A stretch of DNA of 64,000 nucleotides from Streptomyces sp. NBC_00461. GTDB lineage: Bacteria; Actinomycetota; Actinomycetes; Streptomycetales; Streptomycetaceae. The translations under genes and the position numbers were made by a program. The stretch spans positions 9,705,001-9,769,000 of the forward strand of contig NZ_CP107902.1 in assembly GCF_036013935.1 (NCBI RefSeq), in the 5' to 3' direction. Shown piece by piece: positions 51,236 to 63,236 of this stretch. Every line of letters begins with the position of its first letter. Positions within the stretch are counted from its first letter, which is position 1. The notes below the pieces were generated by a model, which was not told the DNA's origin, searched no databases, and saw only the letters and a program-made list of their open reading frames with translations.

Positions 51236-53071
51236 ATGCGGTCATCCTCGTACTCCGTCATGCCCGCACGCACCCTGAGAGCCGCGGTGGTCCTGGCCCT
51301 CGCCGCCGGTGCCGTCACGGCCGCCCCCGCAGCCCACGCCGAGTCCACGGGGACCACCCGGTCCACCGAGTCCGCCGCGCCTGCCGCCGACCCTGCCGTC
51401 GCGGCCAAGCCCTACATGGGCTGGTCGAGTTGGAGCATGCAGTCGTCCAAATACCCCGGCCTGAACCCCGACGGCGACTACAGCTACCTCACCGAGGCGA
51501 ACGTCACCAAGCAGACCGGCGCCCTGGCCGCCAAACTGAAGAAGTACGGCTACGAGTACGTCAACATCGACGCCGGCTGGTGGCGCGACAACACGTGGAA
51601 GCCCGAGTACGACCGGTACGGCAGGCAGAAGGCCGACCCGAAGCGCTTCCCCAGCGGCATGAAAGCCGTCGCCGACCGCATCCACAGCAAGGGCCTCAAG
51701 GCCGGCATCTACCTGCCCGCCGGCCTGGAGAAGGAGGCGTACGGCGGCGGAAGGGCGCCCGTCTGGAACGCCGACGGCTGCACCACCGCCGACGTCGTCT
51801 ACGGCGACCTGCGCACCACCAACGGCTGGGACAGCTCCTACAAGCTCGACTTCTCCCGCCCCTGTACGCAGAAGTACATAGATTCACAGGCCCAGTTGAT
51901 CGCCGGCTGGGGCTATGACTTCCTCAAGCTCGACGGCGTCGGACCGGGCTCCGGAAAGAGCGGCGACCAGTACGACAACGTTGCCGACGTGGCCGCCTGG
52001 AACAAGGCGATCGCCGCCACCGGCCGCCCCGTCCACCTCGAACTGTCCTGGTCCCTCGACATCGGACACGCCACCGACTGGAAGAAGTACGCGCAGGGCT
52101 GGCGCATCGACACAGACGTCGAGTGCTACTGCAACACCCTCGTCAGCTGGGAGAACTCCGTCGACGACCGCTGGGACGACGCACCCGGCTGGACCCGCCA
52201 CGCCGGCCCCGGCGGCTGGAACGACCTCGACTCCCTCGACGTCGGCAACGGCGCCATGGACGGCCTCACCCGAGCTGAACGACAGAGCTACGCCACCCTG
52301 TGGGCCATCGCCAAGTCCCCGCTCTACACCGGCGACGACCTCACCCGCCTCGACTCCTACGGTCTGTCCCTGCTCACCAACAAGGAGGTCATCGCCGTCA
52401 ACCAGGGCAGCACCCCGCCCGCACGGCCCCTCACCCCCTCCGACCCGCAGCAGGTGTGGGCCGCGAAGAACCCCGACGGCAGCTACACCGTCGCCCTGTT
52501 CAATCTCGCCGACTCACCCGCCGCCGTCTCGGCCTCCTGGGCCTCCCTCGGCTTCACCGGCAAGGCCGCCGTCCGCGACCTGTGGAACCACGAGAACCTC
52601 GGCACCCACCAGGACAAGGTCACCCAGGCCCTGCCCGCTCACGGTTCCCGCCTGTTCACCGTGACCCCGCACGGCCAGGCGCTCGCCTTCACCGGCTACG
52701 AGGCCGAATCGCCGGCCAACACCCTCGCCGGCAACGCCTCCGTCGCCGACTGCTCCACCTGCTCCGGCGGCAAGAAGGTCGGCAACCTCTACCTCGGCGG
52801 CAAGCTCACCTTCAAGGACGTCGTCGTCCCCAGGGCCGGCACCTACCAGGTGAGGATCGCCTACGTCAGCGGTGACGCCCGCTCGGCCGGTGTCTCGGCC
52901 AACGGAGGTGGCGCCACCAGCCACAAGTTCCCCTCCACCGGCGACTGGGGAACGGCCGAAACGGTCAGCGTGCCGCTGACCCTCAAGGCCGGCTCCAACA
53001 CGATCACCTTCGACAGCGGCAACGGCTACGCGCCGGACATCGACCGGATCGACGTACCGAAGTCGTCCTGA
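51236..53071 (+). CDS. Secreted GH27 alpha-galactosidase with CBM35-like domain
   Basis: A 611-residue exported glycoside hydrolase. The signal peptide is about 1-35. The GH27 barrel has MGWSSWSMQ, YVNIDAGWW, the nucleophile Asp233 in YDFLKLDGVG, the probable acid/base Asp294 in WRIDTDVECYC and WNDLD (328-332). A C2-like beta domain follows, then a CBM35-type module (about 480-610: EAESPANTLAGNASVADC, GGKKVGNLYLGG, DIDRIDV). It removes terminal alpha-galactose or beta-L-arabinopyranose from polysaccharides. ATG 51236 has GGAGGTAC upstream. Second gene of the ROK operon. Confidence 0.93.
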   Translation: MRSSSYSVMPARTLRAAVVLALAAGAVTAAPAAHAESTGTTRSTESAAPAADPAVAAKPYMGWSSWSMQSSKYPGLNPDGDYSYLTEANVTKQTGALAAKLKKYGYEYVNIDAGWWRDNTWKPEYDRYGRQKADPKRFPSGMKAVADRIHSKGLKAGIYLPAGLEKEAYGGGRAPVWNADGCTTADVVYGDLRTTNGWDSSYKLDFSRPCTQKYIDSQAQLIAGWGYDFLKLDGVGPGSGKSGDQYDNVADVAAWNKAIAATGRPVHLELSWSLDIGHATDWKKYAQGWRIDTDVECYCNTLVSWENSVDDRWDDAPGWTRHAGPGGWNDLDSLDVGNGAMDGLTRAERQSYATLWAIAKSPLYTGDDLTRLDSYGLSLLTNKEVIAVNQGSTPPARPLTPSDPQQVWAAKNPDGSYTVALFNLADSPAAVSASWASLGFTGKAAVRDLWNHENLGTHQDKVTQALPAHGSRLFTVTPHGQALAFTGYEAESPANTLAGNASVADCSTCSGGKKVGNLYLGGKLTFKDVVVPRAGTYQVRIAYVSGDARSAGVSANGGGATSHKFPSTGDWGTAETVSVPLTLKAGSNTITFDSGNGYAPDIDRIDVPKSS

Positions 53072-53090
53072 ACGCCCTCCAGGAGCCGCC

Positions 53091-55457
53091 GTGAACACCG
53101 ATCCGTCCCACCTGCTGCCCAGACGCAACCTCATCGCCCTCGCCGCGACGACCGGAGCGGCCCTGGCCGCTCTCCCCGCCTTCACTGCCTCCGCCGCACC
53201 GCAGCGGCCCGACAACCCGGCCTCGCAGGACAGCAGTTCGTCCCACACGCTCTGGTGGCAGGCCCCCGCCGACGACAGCTCCATGATCGAACAGGGGCTT
53301 CCGGTCGGCAACGGCCGCCTCGGCGCCCTCGCGGGCAACGACCCCGGCCGTGAACTCCTCCTCCTCACCGACGCCACCCTGTGGACCGGCGGCCTCAACG
53401 ACGAGCTGGACGCAGACGGCCAGTTCCCCTACGAGCGCGACGACTTCGGTTCCCTCACCCTGCTCGGCCGGCTCACCGTCGACCTCCCCGACCACGACCT
53501 CCGCAGGGTCTCCGGCTACCGTCGCACCCTCGACCTCGGGCAGGGCCTGGTCACCACGTCGTACGTCCGCTCGGGCGTCACCTACCGGCGGCAGATCTTC
53601 GCCAGCCGCCCGGACGACGTGATCGTCCTGCACTTCACACAGAGCGGGGGCGGTCGCCACACCGGCACGATCACGCTGGAGGGCATGCACGACGAGGGCG
53701 CCTCGGTCGCCTTCGGCGCCGCCTTCCCCAACGGCCTGAAGTACGGAGCAGCCGTCACCGCGTACGGCACCGGAGGCCGCGTCACGGTCAGCGGCTCGCA
53801 CATCGCCTTCGCCGGCTGCAAGGACCTCACCGTGGTGGTGAGCGGCGGCACCAACTACGCGCCGGACGCGGCCAGGGGCTACCGCGACCCCACCCTCGAC
53901 CCGAAGAAGCTGGCGCGCACCAAGGTCCGCGACGCCGCCACCCACTCGGCGGACACCCTGCTGCGCACCCATGCCGCCGACCATCGCGCCCTGTTCCAGA
54001 CGTTCGACCTCTCACTGGGCACGTCGTCCGCCGGGCAACGCTCCCTGGACACCTGGGAGCGGATCAAGGCACGGACGGCGACCGGCGACCCCGACCCCGA
54101 ACTCGAAGCCGCCTACGTGCAGTTCGGCCGGTACCTGATGATCTCCGGGTCGCGCGGCAGCCTGCCGCTGGGACTCCAGGGGCTCTGGCTCGACGGCAAC
54201 GATCCGGCCTGGATGGGCGATTACCACACCGACATCAACATCCAGATGAACTACTGGATGGCCGACCGGGCCGGCGTCTCCACGTGCTTCGACGCGTTCA
54301 CCGACTACTGCGTCGCCCAGGTCCCCTCCTGGACCGACCTGACCCGCCGCCTGTTCAACGACTCCCGCAACCGCTACCGCAACTCCAGCGGCAAGAACGC
54401 CGGCTGGACGGTCGCCATCTCCACCAACCCCTATGGCGGGGGCGGCTGGTGGTGGCATCCCGCGGGCAACGCCTGGCTGTGCAACACCCTGTGGGAGCAC
54501 TACGAGTTCACGGGGTCACGCTCCCACCTGAAGAAGATCTACCCACTGCTCAAGGGCGCCTGCGAGTTCTGGGAGGCACGACTGCTCACCACCACCCTCC
54601 CGGGCACCACGCGCGAGGTGCTGATCGCCGACAGTGACTGGTCACCGGAGCAGGGTCCCCTCCACGCCAAGGGCATCACCTACGCCCAGGAACTGGTGTG
54701 GGCGCTGTTCGGCAACTACTGCACTGCGGCAGCCGAACTGCAGTGGGACAATGCCTACGCGGCTACCGTTTCCGGCCTCCGCAAACAGCTGTATCTCCCG
54801 CAGGTGAGCCCGAAGACCGGCTGGCTGGAGGAGTGGATGTCCCCCGACAACCTCGGTGAAACCACCCACCGGCACCTGTCCCCGCTCGTCGGTCTCTTCC
54901 CGGGCGACCGCATCCGCCCCGACGGCTCCACCCCGGCCGACATCGTGGCCGGCGCCACCGCCCTGCTCACCGCGCGCGGCATGGAGAGCTTCGGCTGGGC
55001 CAACGCCTGGCGCAGCCTGTGCTGGGCCCGCCTGAAGAACGCCGACAACGCGTACCAGCTGATCGTCAACAACCTCCGCCCCTCGACCGACGGCAGCAAC
55101 GGCACGGCCGCCAACCTCTTCGACATCTACGAACTGGGCAAGGGCAACGGCGTCTTCCAGATCGACGCCAACTTCGGCACCCCCGCGGCCGTGATCGAGA
55201 TGCTCCTGTACTCCCGCCCGGGTCACCTCGAACTGCTGCCGGCGCTCCCCGACGCCTGGGCGAAGTCGGGCTCGGCGAAGGGCATCGGGGCCCGCGGCGG
55301 CTTCGTCGTCGACCTGCACTGGAAGGACGGCAAACCGACCGAGGCACGTATCCGCAGCGTCGGCGGCCGTACCACGACAGTGGCGTACGGCGACGCCTCA
55401 CGGTCCGTGACCCTGGCCCCCGGCGGCTCCGTCACGCTGAAGGACCTCGCCCGGTGA
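53091..55457 (+). CDS. Tat-exported GH95 alpha-L-fucosidase/galactosidase
   Basis: A 788-residue GH95 enzyme. The Tat signal is RRNLIALAATTGAALAALPA. The N-terminal beta domain starts LWWQAPADDSSMIEQGLPVG and NGRLGALAGND, and the helical barrel holds GLQGLWLDGNDPAWMGDYHT, DINIQMNYW and LIADSDWSPEQGPLHAKGIT. GH95 enzymes remove alpha-1,2-fucose or alpha-1,2-L-galactose by inversion, for example from xyloglucan or pectin. ATG 53091 lies 19 bp after GH27. The stop overlaps the next start, so the genes are coupled. Confidence 0.92.
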   Translation: MNTDPSHLLPRRNLIALAATTGAALAALPAFTASAAPQRPDNPASQDSSSSHTLWWQAPADDSSMIEQGLPVGNGRLGALAGNDPGRELLLLTDATLWTGGLNDELDADGQFPYERDDFGSLTLLGRLTVDLPDHDLRRVSGYRRTLDLGQGLVTTSYVRSGVTYRRQIFASRPDDVIVLHFTQSGGGRHTGTITLEGMHDEGASVAFGAAFPNGLKYGAAVTAYGTGGRVTVSGSHIAFAGCKDLTVVVSGGTNYAPDAARGYRDPTLDPKKLARTKVRDAATHSADTLLRTHAADHRALFQTFDLSLGTSSAGQRSLDTWERIKARTATGDPDPELEAAYVQFGRYLMISGSRGSLPLGLQGLWLDGNDPAWMGDYHTDINIQMNYWMADRAGVSTCFDAFTDYCVAQVPSWTDLTRRLFNDSRNRYRNSSGKNAGWTVAISTNPYGGGGWWWHPAGNAWLCNTLWEHYEFTGSRSHLKKIYPLLKGACEFWEARLLTTTLPGTTREVLIADSDWSPEQGPLHAKGITYAQELVWALFGNYCTAAAELQWDNAYAATVSGLRKQLYLPQVSPKTGWLEEWMSPDNLGETTHRHLSPLVGLFPGDRIRPDGSTPADIVAGATALLTARGMESFGWANAWRSLCWARLKNADNAYQLIVNNLRPSTDGSNGTAANLFDIYELGKGNGVFQIDANFGTPAAVIEMLLYSRPGHLELLPALPDAWAKSGSAKGIGARGGFVVDLHWKDGKPTEARIRSVGGRTTTVAYGDASRSVTLAPGGSVTLKDLAR

Positions 55458-56755
55458 GGGCCCGCCTCGCCCGAGCCGGCCGCCTCGGCGCGCTTCTGCT
55501 GCTGGCCGGTGCCTTCCAGGCCACGCCGGTGCACGCGTCCGGCGAGCAGCCCGAGTTCACCGTCGTGGGAGCGCCCGAGGACCACCGCTCCGTCGTCACC
55601 TGGGGCGCGAGCGCCGACCGCATGGGCGACTCGGCCGCCGACCGCGGCTACCGGCTGATCGTCCGCACCAGCGCGGCGGGCAGCGGCCTGCGGATCCGGC
55701 TCTCCAACGCCTTCGGGGACCGGCCGGTGACCTTCGACAGTGCCTACGCCGGCATCCGGCAGCAGGGCGCCGCACTGGTCCCCGGCAGCAACCGCCGGCT
55801 GACCTTCGGCGGCGCCCGCTCCGTCACCGTCCCCGCGGGCGCCGTCGCCCTCAGCGACGCCCTGCCAGGTCGAACCCCCGCCGCCACCGACCTGGTGGTG
55901 AGCATCCACACTCCGGACGCGGCAGGCCCCGCGACCGGTCACTGGATGGCCATGCAGACGTCCTACACGACCCAGGGCGACCACACCGCCGAGGAGAGCG
56001 CCGCCCACTGGACGGAGGCGATCGGCTCCTGGTTCTACCTGGACGCCGTCTCCGTACGTCCGCCCGCGGGCACCGCGGCCGTCGTCGCTCTCGGCGACTC
56101 CATCACCGACGGCTGGCAGTCCACCACTGACCTGGACCGCCGCTGGCCCGACTACCTCGCCCGCCGGCTGCGGACCGCCGACGGCGACGTCAAGGGCGTG
56201 GCGAACGAGGGGATCTCCGGCAACAAGGTCCTGGCGGACGACGGCGGCGGCCAGAGCGCCCTGAACCGTCTTCAGCGCGACGTCCTCTCCCAGCCCGGCG
56301 TACGTACCGTCTTCCTCTTCGAGGGTGTCAACGACATCAAGGCCCATACGGGAGTCACCGCCCAGGACCTGATAACCGGCTACCGGGAGATCGCCGAGCG
56401 GGTCCACGCCGTCGGCAAGTGTGTCGTCGCCGCCACCGTCGCCCCGTTCAAGGGCTGGTCGGAATGGGATCCGGCCGGCGAGACGGTCCGCCGGGACGTC
56501 AACGAATTCATCCGCGGCAGCGACGAGTTCGACGCCGTCACCGACTTCGACCACATCCTCCGCAGCCCCTACGACCCCGAGCGCATCCTCCCCGTCTTCG
56601 ACGGCGGGGACCATCTGCACCCCAACGACAAGGGCATGCAGGCCATGGCCGACGCCGTCGACCTCAAGAGCCTCGACTGCACCGCCCGGCAACACGCCGG
56701 CGGCCGAGGTCAGCCCGATGCCGTCGGCTCCGGCGCGATCAGCCCCTCCCGGTAG
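55454..56755 (+). CDS. Secreted SGNH/GDSL hydrolase
   Basis: A 433-residue exported esterase. The signal peptide is short (LGALLLLAGAFQATPVHA). An N-terminal jelly-roll-like domain (about 30-190: LRIRLSNAFGDRPVTFDSAY) precedes the SGNH core: VVALGDSITDGWQSTTDLDR (Ser, block I), NEGISGNKVLADDGGGQSAL (Gly, block II), EGVNDIK (Asn, block III) and DGGDHLHPNDKGM (Asp/His, block V). It probably removes acetyl or other acyl groups from glycans attacked by GH27 and GH95. GTG 55454 overlaps the GH95 TGA. The 3' end overlaps the convergent LuxR gene by 46 bp. Confidence 0.92.
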   Translation: MRARLARAGRLGALLLLAGAFQATPVHASGEQPEFTVVGAPEDHRSVVTWGASADRMGDSAADRGYRLIVRTSAAGSGLRIRLSNAFGDRPVTFDSAYAGIRQQGAALVPGSNRRLTFGGARSVTVPAGAVALSDALPGRTPAATDLVVSIHTPDAAGPATGHWMAMQTSYTTQGDHTAEESAAHWTEAIGSWFYLDAVSVRPPAGTAAVVALGDSITDGWQSTTDLDRRWPDYLARRLRTADGDVKGVANEGISGNKVLADDGGGQSALNRLQRDVLSQPGVRTVFLFEGVNDIKAHTGVTAQDLITGYREIAERVHAVGKCVVAATVAPFKGWSEWDPAGETVRRDVNEFIRGSDEFDAVTDFDHILRSPYDPERILPVFDGGDHLHPNDKGMQAMADAVDLKSLDCTARQHAGGRGQPDAVGSGAISPSR

Positions 56756-59697
56756 GCGATGGCCACGGCCTCCGTACGGCTCGAAGCACCCAGCTTGGCC
56801 AGGATGTTGGAGACGTGGACGCTCGCCGTCTTGCCGGTGATGAACAACGCCTCGCCGATCTGCCGGTTGCTGCGGCCACGGGCGAGCAGCCGCAGCACCT
56901 CCTGCTCGCGGGCGGTGAGCGGCGAGGGGCGCTCCCCGCCCGACGACGGGGCGTCGGCGAGGCGGCCGCGGCGTATCAGGCCGTCCAGCCGCTCCAGCAG
57001 GGGCGCCGCGCCGAGCCGCTCGGCCACCGCATGCGCCTCGCGTGCCTGGGCGGCCGCCTCCGTGCGCCGCTCGCCCGCCAACAGGGCGTCCACGAAACGC
57101 ACTTGGCAGCGCACCCGCTCGTACACATCGCCGTAGCCGAACGCCGTGACCGCCTTCTCCCAGGCCGCCGCGTCCGGCCCGGACACCGCCCGCAGCCACT
57201 CCGCCTCGGCGCGGGCCAGCCAGGCCAGCCCCTCCGGGCCCTGGGGAGTGCCGTCCTCGCCGCGCACGGCCGTCTCCCGGGCCAGCTCGACCAGTTCGTC
57301 CGCGGTGTCCTTCCAGCGGTCGGACGTGCCGCCGGCCGAGCGAAGGTCCACGGCCGCGTCGGCGACCGCCGACAGTGCGAGGGCCGCCAGCCGAACCGAG
57401 AGGTCGGGGCGATGGCCCGTCTCGTCGGTCAGCGCCTCCACCGTGGCCCGAGTCCGCTCCACGGCCTCCTCCGGCTCACCCCGCAGCACGGCGGCCTCGG
57501 TCAGCGCGATACCCGCGACCATGGTGGCCATCCAGTCGAACGGGCCCTCCAGCAGAACCCGGGCCCGCTCCATCGCGCCCAGGTCACCGCGGGCCAGCGC
57601 CACATACAGCGCGGGACCCATGGCGTACGCGCCCGCCGAAGGCAGCACGGCCACATCGTCCGCCGCCGTCCGCAGGCACTCGTCCCAGCGGCCCAGCGTG
57701 TACAGCACCAGCAGCTGCAGATAGCGCATCTCCAGCGGATACGGCGACGACAGCAGCCCGGCCCGGCGGGCGCGGTCCAGGCCCTCGGCAACCCACGGCA
57801 GACAGCCGTCGAGGTCACCGGACTCGAAGCAGCCGACGGCGAGATTGAACAGGGCACGCATCTCCACCGGTGCGTTCCCCGCCTGCCGGGCCAGCTCGCG
57901 GGCCTCCTTCAGCCGCTCACGGCCCTCGGCGGTGCGCCGCCCGCCGCCCTCCAGGATGGCCAGCGAGACCAGGAGGTCGGCCTGCGCGTCCGCGACCCGC
58001 AGCTGCTCGGCGACGCGCAGGGCCTGGCGGGCGACCCGCAGCGCCGTCTCGTTCTCCCCGATGTGGCGGGCGGCGATCACGTGCGTGGCGGCCGCCCACA
58101 CCCAGGTCCGGGTCGGCGGCTCGGCAGGGATCAGGTCGAGCGCCTCGCTGCTGTAGCCGAACGCGGCCGTCAGACTGTCGACGCTCATCAGATTGCCGGC
58201 CAGGGTGTAGCGGACCCGGGCGGCGAGCTCGGAGTCGGCGTCCTGGCCGATGCTCGCGAGCGCGGCCCTGGTGAGGGACACCGCACGGTGCGAGTCACCG
58301 GCGTGCGCGGCCGCCGCCGAGGCGCGCAGGGTGAGCGTCACCCGGTCGACGCCTTCCCCCGAGGGCCGGGCCGCCGGGTCCACCGACTCCCACAGGTCGA
58401 GGGCGGTCTCCAGATGCCGCAGCTCCTCGGCGGGCGCGCCCACCCGGCCGGCGTACCCGGCCGCCTCCAGCGAGGCGGCGAGCGCCTCGGCCAGGTCGTG
58501 GCTCTCGCGGTAGTGGTGGGCGCGCTCGGCCGCGCTCTCGGCCGGGTGCCCGCGTCCCGCGAGCAGGCGGGCGAACGCGCCGTGCAGCCGCGCCCGTTCC
58601 CCCGGCAGCAGGTCCGCGTAGACCGCCTCCCGGGCCAGGGCGTGCCGGAAGGCATACGTGTCCGCGTGCCCGGGGATCAGCAGCTGCCGGCCGATCGCCT
58701 CGCGCAGCGCCGCCTCCAGCTCGTCCTCGGGGAGCCCGACCGCCTCGCGCAGCACGTCGTGCTCGACGCGCCGGCCGGCGACGGCGGCCGTGCGCAGTAC
58801 CTGCTGGGCGGTGTCGGACAGCTGCTCGATGCGAATGAGGAGGACGTCGGCAAGGCCGCTGGGCAGACCCCCCGCCTCCGTGTCCGTGGCCGCCAGCAGT
58901 TCCTCCGCGTAGAAGGCGTTGCCCTCGGCGCGCGCGACGATTCCGCGGACCGTGGCCTCCGGCAGCGGACGGTCCTGCAGCGCGCGCACCAGCCGGGTCA
59001 CCTCCGCGTCGGCCATGGGCCGCAGCTCCAGCCGCTCCACCGCGGGGAGCCGCACCAGCTCGGCCAGGAGGGGGCGCAGCGGATGGCGGCGGTGCAGATC
59101 GTCCGCGCGGTAGGAGGCGAACACCGCGAGCCGGTGGGTGGGCGCACCGCCCGCGGGCCGCTGCAGGATGCCGCGGCTGAGCAGGAACCGCAGCAGATCC
59201 CGTGAGGACTGGTCGGCCCAGTGCAGATCCTCCAGGACCAGGAGCAGCGGAGCGATCTCCGCCAGATCGGCCAGCAGCCCCGCCACGCCCTCGAACAGCC
59301 GCAGCCGCCCGCCCCCACTGTCCCGGTGCGGGGCGGGGCCCCCGTCGTCCCGCGTGGCGTCGGAACCCGCGCCCAGCAGCCGGTCCACCACCGGGTGCCG
59401 TGCCAGGACGTCCGCGAACCGCTCGTCTGCGGCCAGCACACCCAGCACCTCGGTGAAGGGCAGATACGGCAGCCCCACGTCACCGAGGTCCACGCAGTGA
59501 CCGGTGAGGACCGTCATCCCGGCCCGGGCGGCCCGTCCGGCGACCTCGTCCAGCACCCGGGTCTTGCCCACGCCGGCGTCCCCGGCGAGCAGCACGGCCC
59601 GGGCCTCGCCGCCGCGGGCGCGCTCCAGCAGCGTGGCGAGCCGGGCGATCTCGTCGTCCCGGCCGATGAGCGGCGTGGTGAACAGCGTCTGCGGCAC
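56710..59697 (-). CDS. Large ATP-binding LuxR family regulator (LAL type)
   Basis: A 995-residue regulator. An N-terminal AAA/STAND ATPase has Walker A LLAGDAGVGKTRVLDE (35-50) and LLLVLEDLHWADQSSRDLLR (Walker B). TPR-like helices fill the middle, and a C-terminal LuxR HTH is LTAREQEVLRLLARGRSNRQ and FITGKTASVHVSNILAKLGA. LAL regulators activate secondary metabolism or sugar use in response to ligand and ATP. Here it converges on the GH27-GH95-SGNH operon without being part of it. GTG 59697 has GGATGGA upstream; the frame is open further up. Overlap with the SGNH gene is 46 bp. Confidence 0.93.
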   Translation of the reverse strand: MPQTLFTTPLIGRDDEIARLATLLERARGGEARAVLLAGDAGVGKTRVLDEVAGRAARAGMTVLTGHCVDLGDVGLPYLPFTEVLGVLAADERFADVLARHPVVDRLLGAGSDATRDDGGPAPHRDSGGGRLRLFEGVAGLLADLAEIAPLLLVLEDLHWADQSSRDLLRFLLSRGILQRPAGGAPTHRLAVFASYRADDLHRRHPLRPLLAELVRLPAVERLELRPMADAEVTRLVRALQDRPLPEATVRGIVARAEGNAFYAEELLAATDTEAGGLPSGLADVLLIRIEQLSDTAQQVLRTAAVAGRRVEHDVLREAVGLPEDELEAALREAIGRQLLIPGHADTYAFRHALAREAVYADLLPGERARLHGAFARLLAGRGHPAESAAERAHHYRESHDLAEALAASLEAAGYAGRVGAPAEELRHLETALDLWESVDPAARPSGEGVDRVTLTLRASAAAAHAGDSHRAVSLTRAALASIGQDADSELAARVRYTLAGNLMSVDSLTAAFGYSSEALDLIPAEPPTRTWVWAAATHVIAARHIGENETALRVARQALRVAEQLRVADAQADLLVSLAILEGGGRRTAEGRERLKEARELARQAGNAPVEMRALFNLAVGCFESGDLDGCLPWVAEGLDRARRAGLLSSPYPLEMRYLQLLVLYTLGRWDECLRTAADDVAVLPSAGAYAMGPALYVALARGDLGAMERARVLLEGPFDWMATMVAGIALTEAAVLRGEPEEAVERTRATVEALTDETGHRPDLSVRLAALALSAVADAAVDLRSAGGTSDRWKDTADELVELARETAVRGEDGTPQGPEGLAWLARAEAEWLRAVSGPDAAAWEKAVTAFGYGDVYERVRCQVRFVDALLAGERRTEAAAQAREAHAVAERLGAAPLLERLDGLIRRGRLADAPSSGGERPSPLTAREQEVLRLLARGRSNRQIGEALFITGKTASVHVSNILAKLGASSRTEAVAIAYREGLIAPEPTASG

Positions 59698-59755
59698 GGA
59701 TCCATCCTGGCACGCGGCACTGACAGCGCGGCCGGGGCCAGCGGAGGTCAGGGCC

Positions 59756-60102
59756 TCAGCGCAGCGTCTCCGTCCAGTTCGCCGGCACTCGTCCCGCCGG
59801 CCCCGGTGCGGGCTGGTCCGCGGGATGGCTCTCCGGCGGAGCGAGGCCGGGCCCGGATTCGTAGAGCTCACTGGTGTCGAAGTTCCAGAACCAGCGCTCG
59901 CCCGGCTCGTAACTGCGGATCACCGGGTGGCCGGTGGCCCGGTAGTGCGCGGTGGCGTGCTTGGCGGGGGAGTCGTCGCAGCAGCCGATGTGACCGCACT
60001 GCGCACAGCGCCGCAGATGGAACCACCAGCCGCCGACCGCGTCGCACTCGACGCAACCGCTGCCGCTCGGCGGGACGCTGGTGTCGATTCCGTTGTCGCT
60101 GG

Positions 60103-60106
<4 letters not shown>
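59756..60106 (-). CDS. UBP-type zinc finger protein
   Basis: A 116-residue protein with a single UBP zinc-finger (zf-UBP): CVECDAVGGWWFHLRRCAQC, then GHIGCCDDSPAKHATAHYRA and TGHPVIRSYEPGERWFW. In eukaryotes this fold binds the C-terminus of ubiquitin; bacterial copies have no known partner. Its ATG overlaps the stop of the histidine kinase gene (ATGA), making it the last gene of a three-gene redox/signalling operon. It may bind a C-terminal Gly-Gly peptide or act as a redox-sensitive zinc module. Confidence 0.9.
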
Positions 60107-61559
<1,453 letters not shown>

Positions 61560-61563
<4 letters not shown>

Positions 61564-63236
61564 GACTGCTCCAGATACCGGTGGACGAGCATCACGGCCA
61601 TGGCTCCCTCTCCGACGGCGGACGCGACGCGTTTGGCGGACTCGGCGCGTGCGTCGCCCGCCACGAACACGCCGGGAATGTTGGTCTCCAGGTGGTACGG
61701 CGGCCGGTCCAGTTCCCACTCCGCCGGCGGCCGCCCGTCCGGCGTGAGGTCGGGTCCGGCCAGGATGAACCCGTGGTCGTCCCGCAGCACCGTCCCGTCC
61801 AGCCAGTGGGTCAGCGGGGCCGCGCCGATGAACACGAACATCCACTGCGCGTCGACGAGTTCGGTCCGCCCGCTGTCCACATCGCGCAGGGTGAGCTGCT
61901 CCAGGTGGTCGGAGCCGTGCGCGGACTCGACGACCGTGCGGGCACGCACGGAGATGTTGGGCGTCTCGTTGATCTGCTGGATCAGGTAGTGCGACATCGA
62001 CGCGGACAGGTCCGCCCCGCGCACCAGCAGCGTGACCGACTTGGCGCCCCGGGCCAGGTACATCGCCGCCTGCCCGGCCGAGTTGGCGCCGCCCACGATG
62101 TACACGTCCTGCCCCTGGCAGGAGGCCGCCTCCGTGAGGGCCGAGCCGTAGAACACCCCGCAGCCGGTCAGGTCGTTGCAGCCGGGCGCCTCCAACTGCC
62201 GGTACGACACCCCGGTCGCGAGGATCACACTGTGCGCGGCGACCGCCGAGCCGTCCGAGAACCGCACCGTCCGCGCGGCCCCGTTGGCCTCCAGTCCCGT
62301 CACCTCCCGTGCGGAGAGGATCTCGGCGCCGAACCTCGCCGCCTGCCGCCGCGCACGGTCGGTGAGCTGGGCGCCCGACACCCCGTCCGGGAAGCCCAGG
62401 TAGTTCTCGATCCGCGAGCTCTGGCCCGCCTGCCCGCCGGTCGCCGAGCGCTCCACGAGCACGGTCCGCAACCCCTCCGACGCCCCGTACACCGCGGCAC
62501 CGAGCCCGGCCGGCCCGCCGCCGATGACGACGAGGTCGTAGAAGTCCGCGGCCGGAGTCGTCGCCAGGCCCACCCGCGAGGCCAGCTCGGGCGCCTCCGG
62601 CTCGACCAGGGGCGTCCCGTCCGGGGTGATCACGAGCGGCAGCCGCTGCCCGTCCTGCCCGGCCGCCGCCAGCAGCCGCCTGCCCTCCGGCTCGTCCGCC
62701 GAGTACCAGCGGTACGGCACCTGGTTGCGCGCGAGGAACTCCCGTACGTCCGAGGAGCGCGCCGACCAGCGGTGTCCGACGACCTTGGTGCTGGGCACCG
62801 GCCGGAAGTCGCTGCAGCGCCAGGCTTCCAGCAGATCGTCCAGGACGGGGTAGAGCTTCTCCTCCGGCGGGTCCCAGGGCTTGAGCAGGTAGTGGTCCAG
62901 GTCGACGACGTTTATCGCGTCGATCGCCGCACTGGTGTCGGCGTACGCGGTCAGAAGCACGCGCCGGGCCCCCGGATACACGTCCAGGGCCTGTTCCAGG
63001 AACTCGATGCCGTTCATCTGCGGCATGCGGTAGTCGGCGAGGATCACGGCCACGAGATCACCGCGCAGCTTCAGCTCCCGCAGCGCGTCCAGCGCGGACT
63101 CGCCGGACTCCGCGCGCACGATCCGGTACGACTCGCCGTAGCGGCGTCGCAGGTCCCGGGCGACCGCACGGGACACTCCCGGGTCGTCGTCCACGGTCAT
63201 GATCACGGTCCGCGCTGCGTCGGACGCCTGTGCCAT
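61560..63236 (-). CDS. Receiver domain fused to FAD oxidoreductase (thioredoxin-reductase-like)
   Basis: A 558-residue fusion. Residues 10-130 are a response-regulator receiver: acidic patch DDD (16-18), phospho-acceptor Asp68 in VILADYRMPQMNG and Lys119 in YLLKPWD. Residues about 150-225 look like a glutaredoxin fold without cysteines (WSARSSDVREFLARNQVPYR). Residues 230-555 are a thioredoxin-reductase-like FAD/NAD(P)H domain (VVIGGGPAGLGAAVYG, YIVGGANSAGQAAMY, GVFVAGDARA), but the CxxC redox pair is missing (TGCGVFYGSA). Phosphorylation may therefore gate a flavin enzyme. ATG 63236 is used. First gene of the operon. Confidence 0.93.
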
